64,000 nucleotides of DNA, from NCBI RefSeq assembly GCF_038446525.1, contig NZ_CP151792.1, forward strand, positions 1,426,001-1,490,000. The letters are read 5' to 3'. Of the stretch, positions 63,919-64,000 are shown one piece after another. Origin of the DNA: Methanolobus sp. ZRKC5 (GTDB lineage Archaea; Halobacteriota; Methanosarcinia; Methanosarcinales; Methanosarcinaceae). Under the pieces are notes generated by a model. The model worked only from the letters and a program-made list of their open reading frames with translations. It did no database searches and was not told where the DNA came from. Made by a program: the position numbers and the translations under genes. Each line of letters opens with the position of its first letter. The first letter of the stretch is position 1.

Positions 63919-63937
63919 AGTTTCAGCTACTGAAACT
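63919..63937. terminator. Bidirectional hairpin after hisB
   Basis: AGTTTCAG-CTA-CTGAAACT is a perfect inverted repeat with a 3-base loop, 13 bases after the hisB stop. It overlaps the end of the convergent partial gene. Confidence 0.5.
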
Positions 63938-64000
63938 TACTCCTTAATTTATCATAGAAAGCCTGTTCTTTTCCACCTGTCTTTTTTGAAAGCCTCTCTA
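63927..64000 (-). CDS. C-terminal end of a convergent gene (runs off the window)
   Basis: An open frame from the window edge reads ERLSKKTGGKEQAFYDKLRS KFQ-stop, with the TAG at 63927-63929. The composition is typical of coding sequence, but only 24 codons are seen and no family can be named. Confidence 0.45.
   Translation of the reverse strand, partial: ERLSKKTGGKEQAFYDKLRSKFQ

Overview
The window comes from a methylotrophic or otherwise versatile methanogen of the Methanosarcinaceae (Methanolobus/Methanococcoides-like). This is inferred from the gene content: a beta-RFAP synthase of methanopterin synthesis, an ablA-ablB pair for the osmolyte N-epsilon-acetyl-beta-lysine, archaeal PurP, archaeal MetK, a CTP-dependent riboflavin kinase, fibrillarin/Nop5, a methyltransferase-type corrinoid protein, PGF-CTERM surface proteins and a multiheme c-type cytochrome. 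TATA-box promoters and AT-rich intergenic DNA fit an archaeon.

Layout. 1-7.9 kb: surface and hypothetical proteins, an octaheme cytochrome c and a QueG-like Fe-S protein. 7.9-9.05 kb: a 132-bp MITE and a complete IS1-family element. 9-12.4 kb: membrane and exported proteins, then tRNA-Arg. 12.5-22.7 kb: mostly housekeeping genes (YchF-type GTPase, a non-catalytic-looking cis-prenyltransferase subunit, RimI, an AAA ATPase, an MBL hydrolase, an ABC-2 exporter, tRNA-Pro, and ribB with its regulator-kinase RbkR). 22.7-27.4 kb: an accessory patch with an MntA-HepT toxin-antitoxin pair, a truncated DUF2254 gene, a truncated IS630 element, a displaced copy of the flpA 3' end and a DUF4143-type ATPase split by a MITE. 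27.5-53.5 kb: core genes (flpA-nop5, methanopterin, XPD/DinG helicase, ferredoxin, asd, pyrH, leuB-leuD, ablAB, HerA-like ATPase, purP, truA, trmG10, map, pepQ), broken by two more MITE copies. 53.7-59.7 kb: a second accessory island with a complete IS630, an integrase interrupted by an IS1634-type element, and a dispersed family of tiny one-helix membrane proteins. 59.8-64 kb: tRNA-Asp, intron-containing tRNA-Tyr, metK and hisG-hisA-hisB.

The most novel signal is a family of five minus-strand genes (55.3-59.6 kb). Each encodes a peptide of about 35 residues with one transmembrane helix and a conserved Tyr-Leu in its middle. Four of the five have exactly the same length. All are too short for normal gene calling. 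They share the island with a 54-residue zinc-ribbon protein and a 76-residue acidic protein. A second strong signal is a 194-bp MITE family (four copies, 8-bp target duplications, GTAA ends suggesting an IS66-type parent) that has broken one gene and probably mediated a rearrangement.
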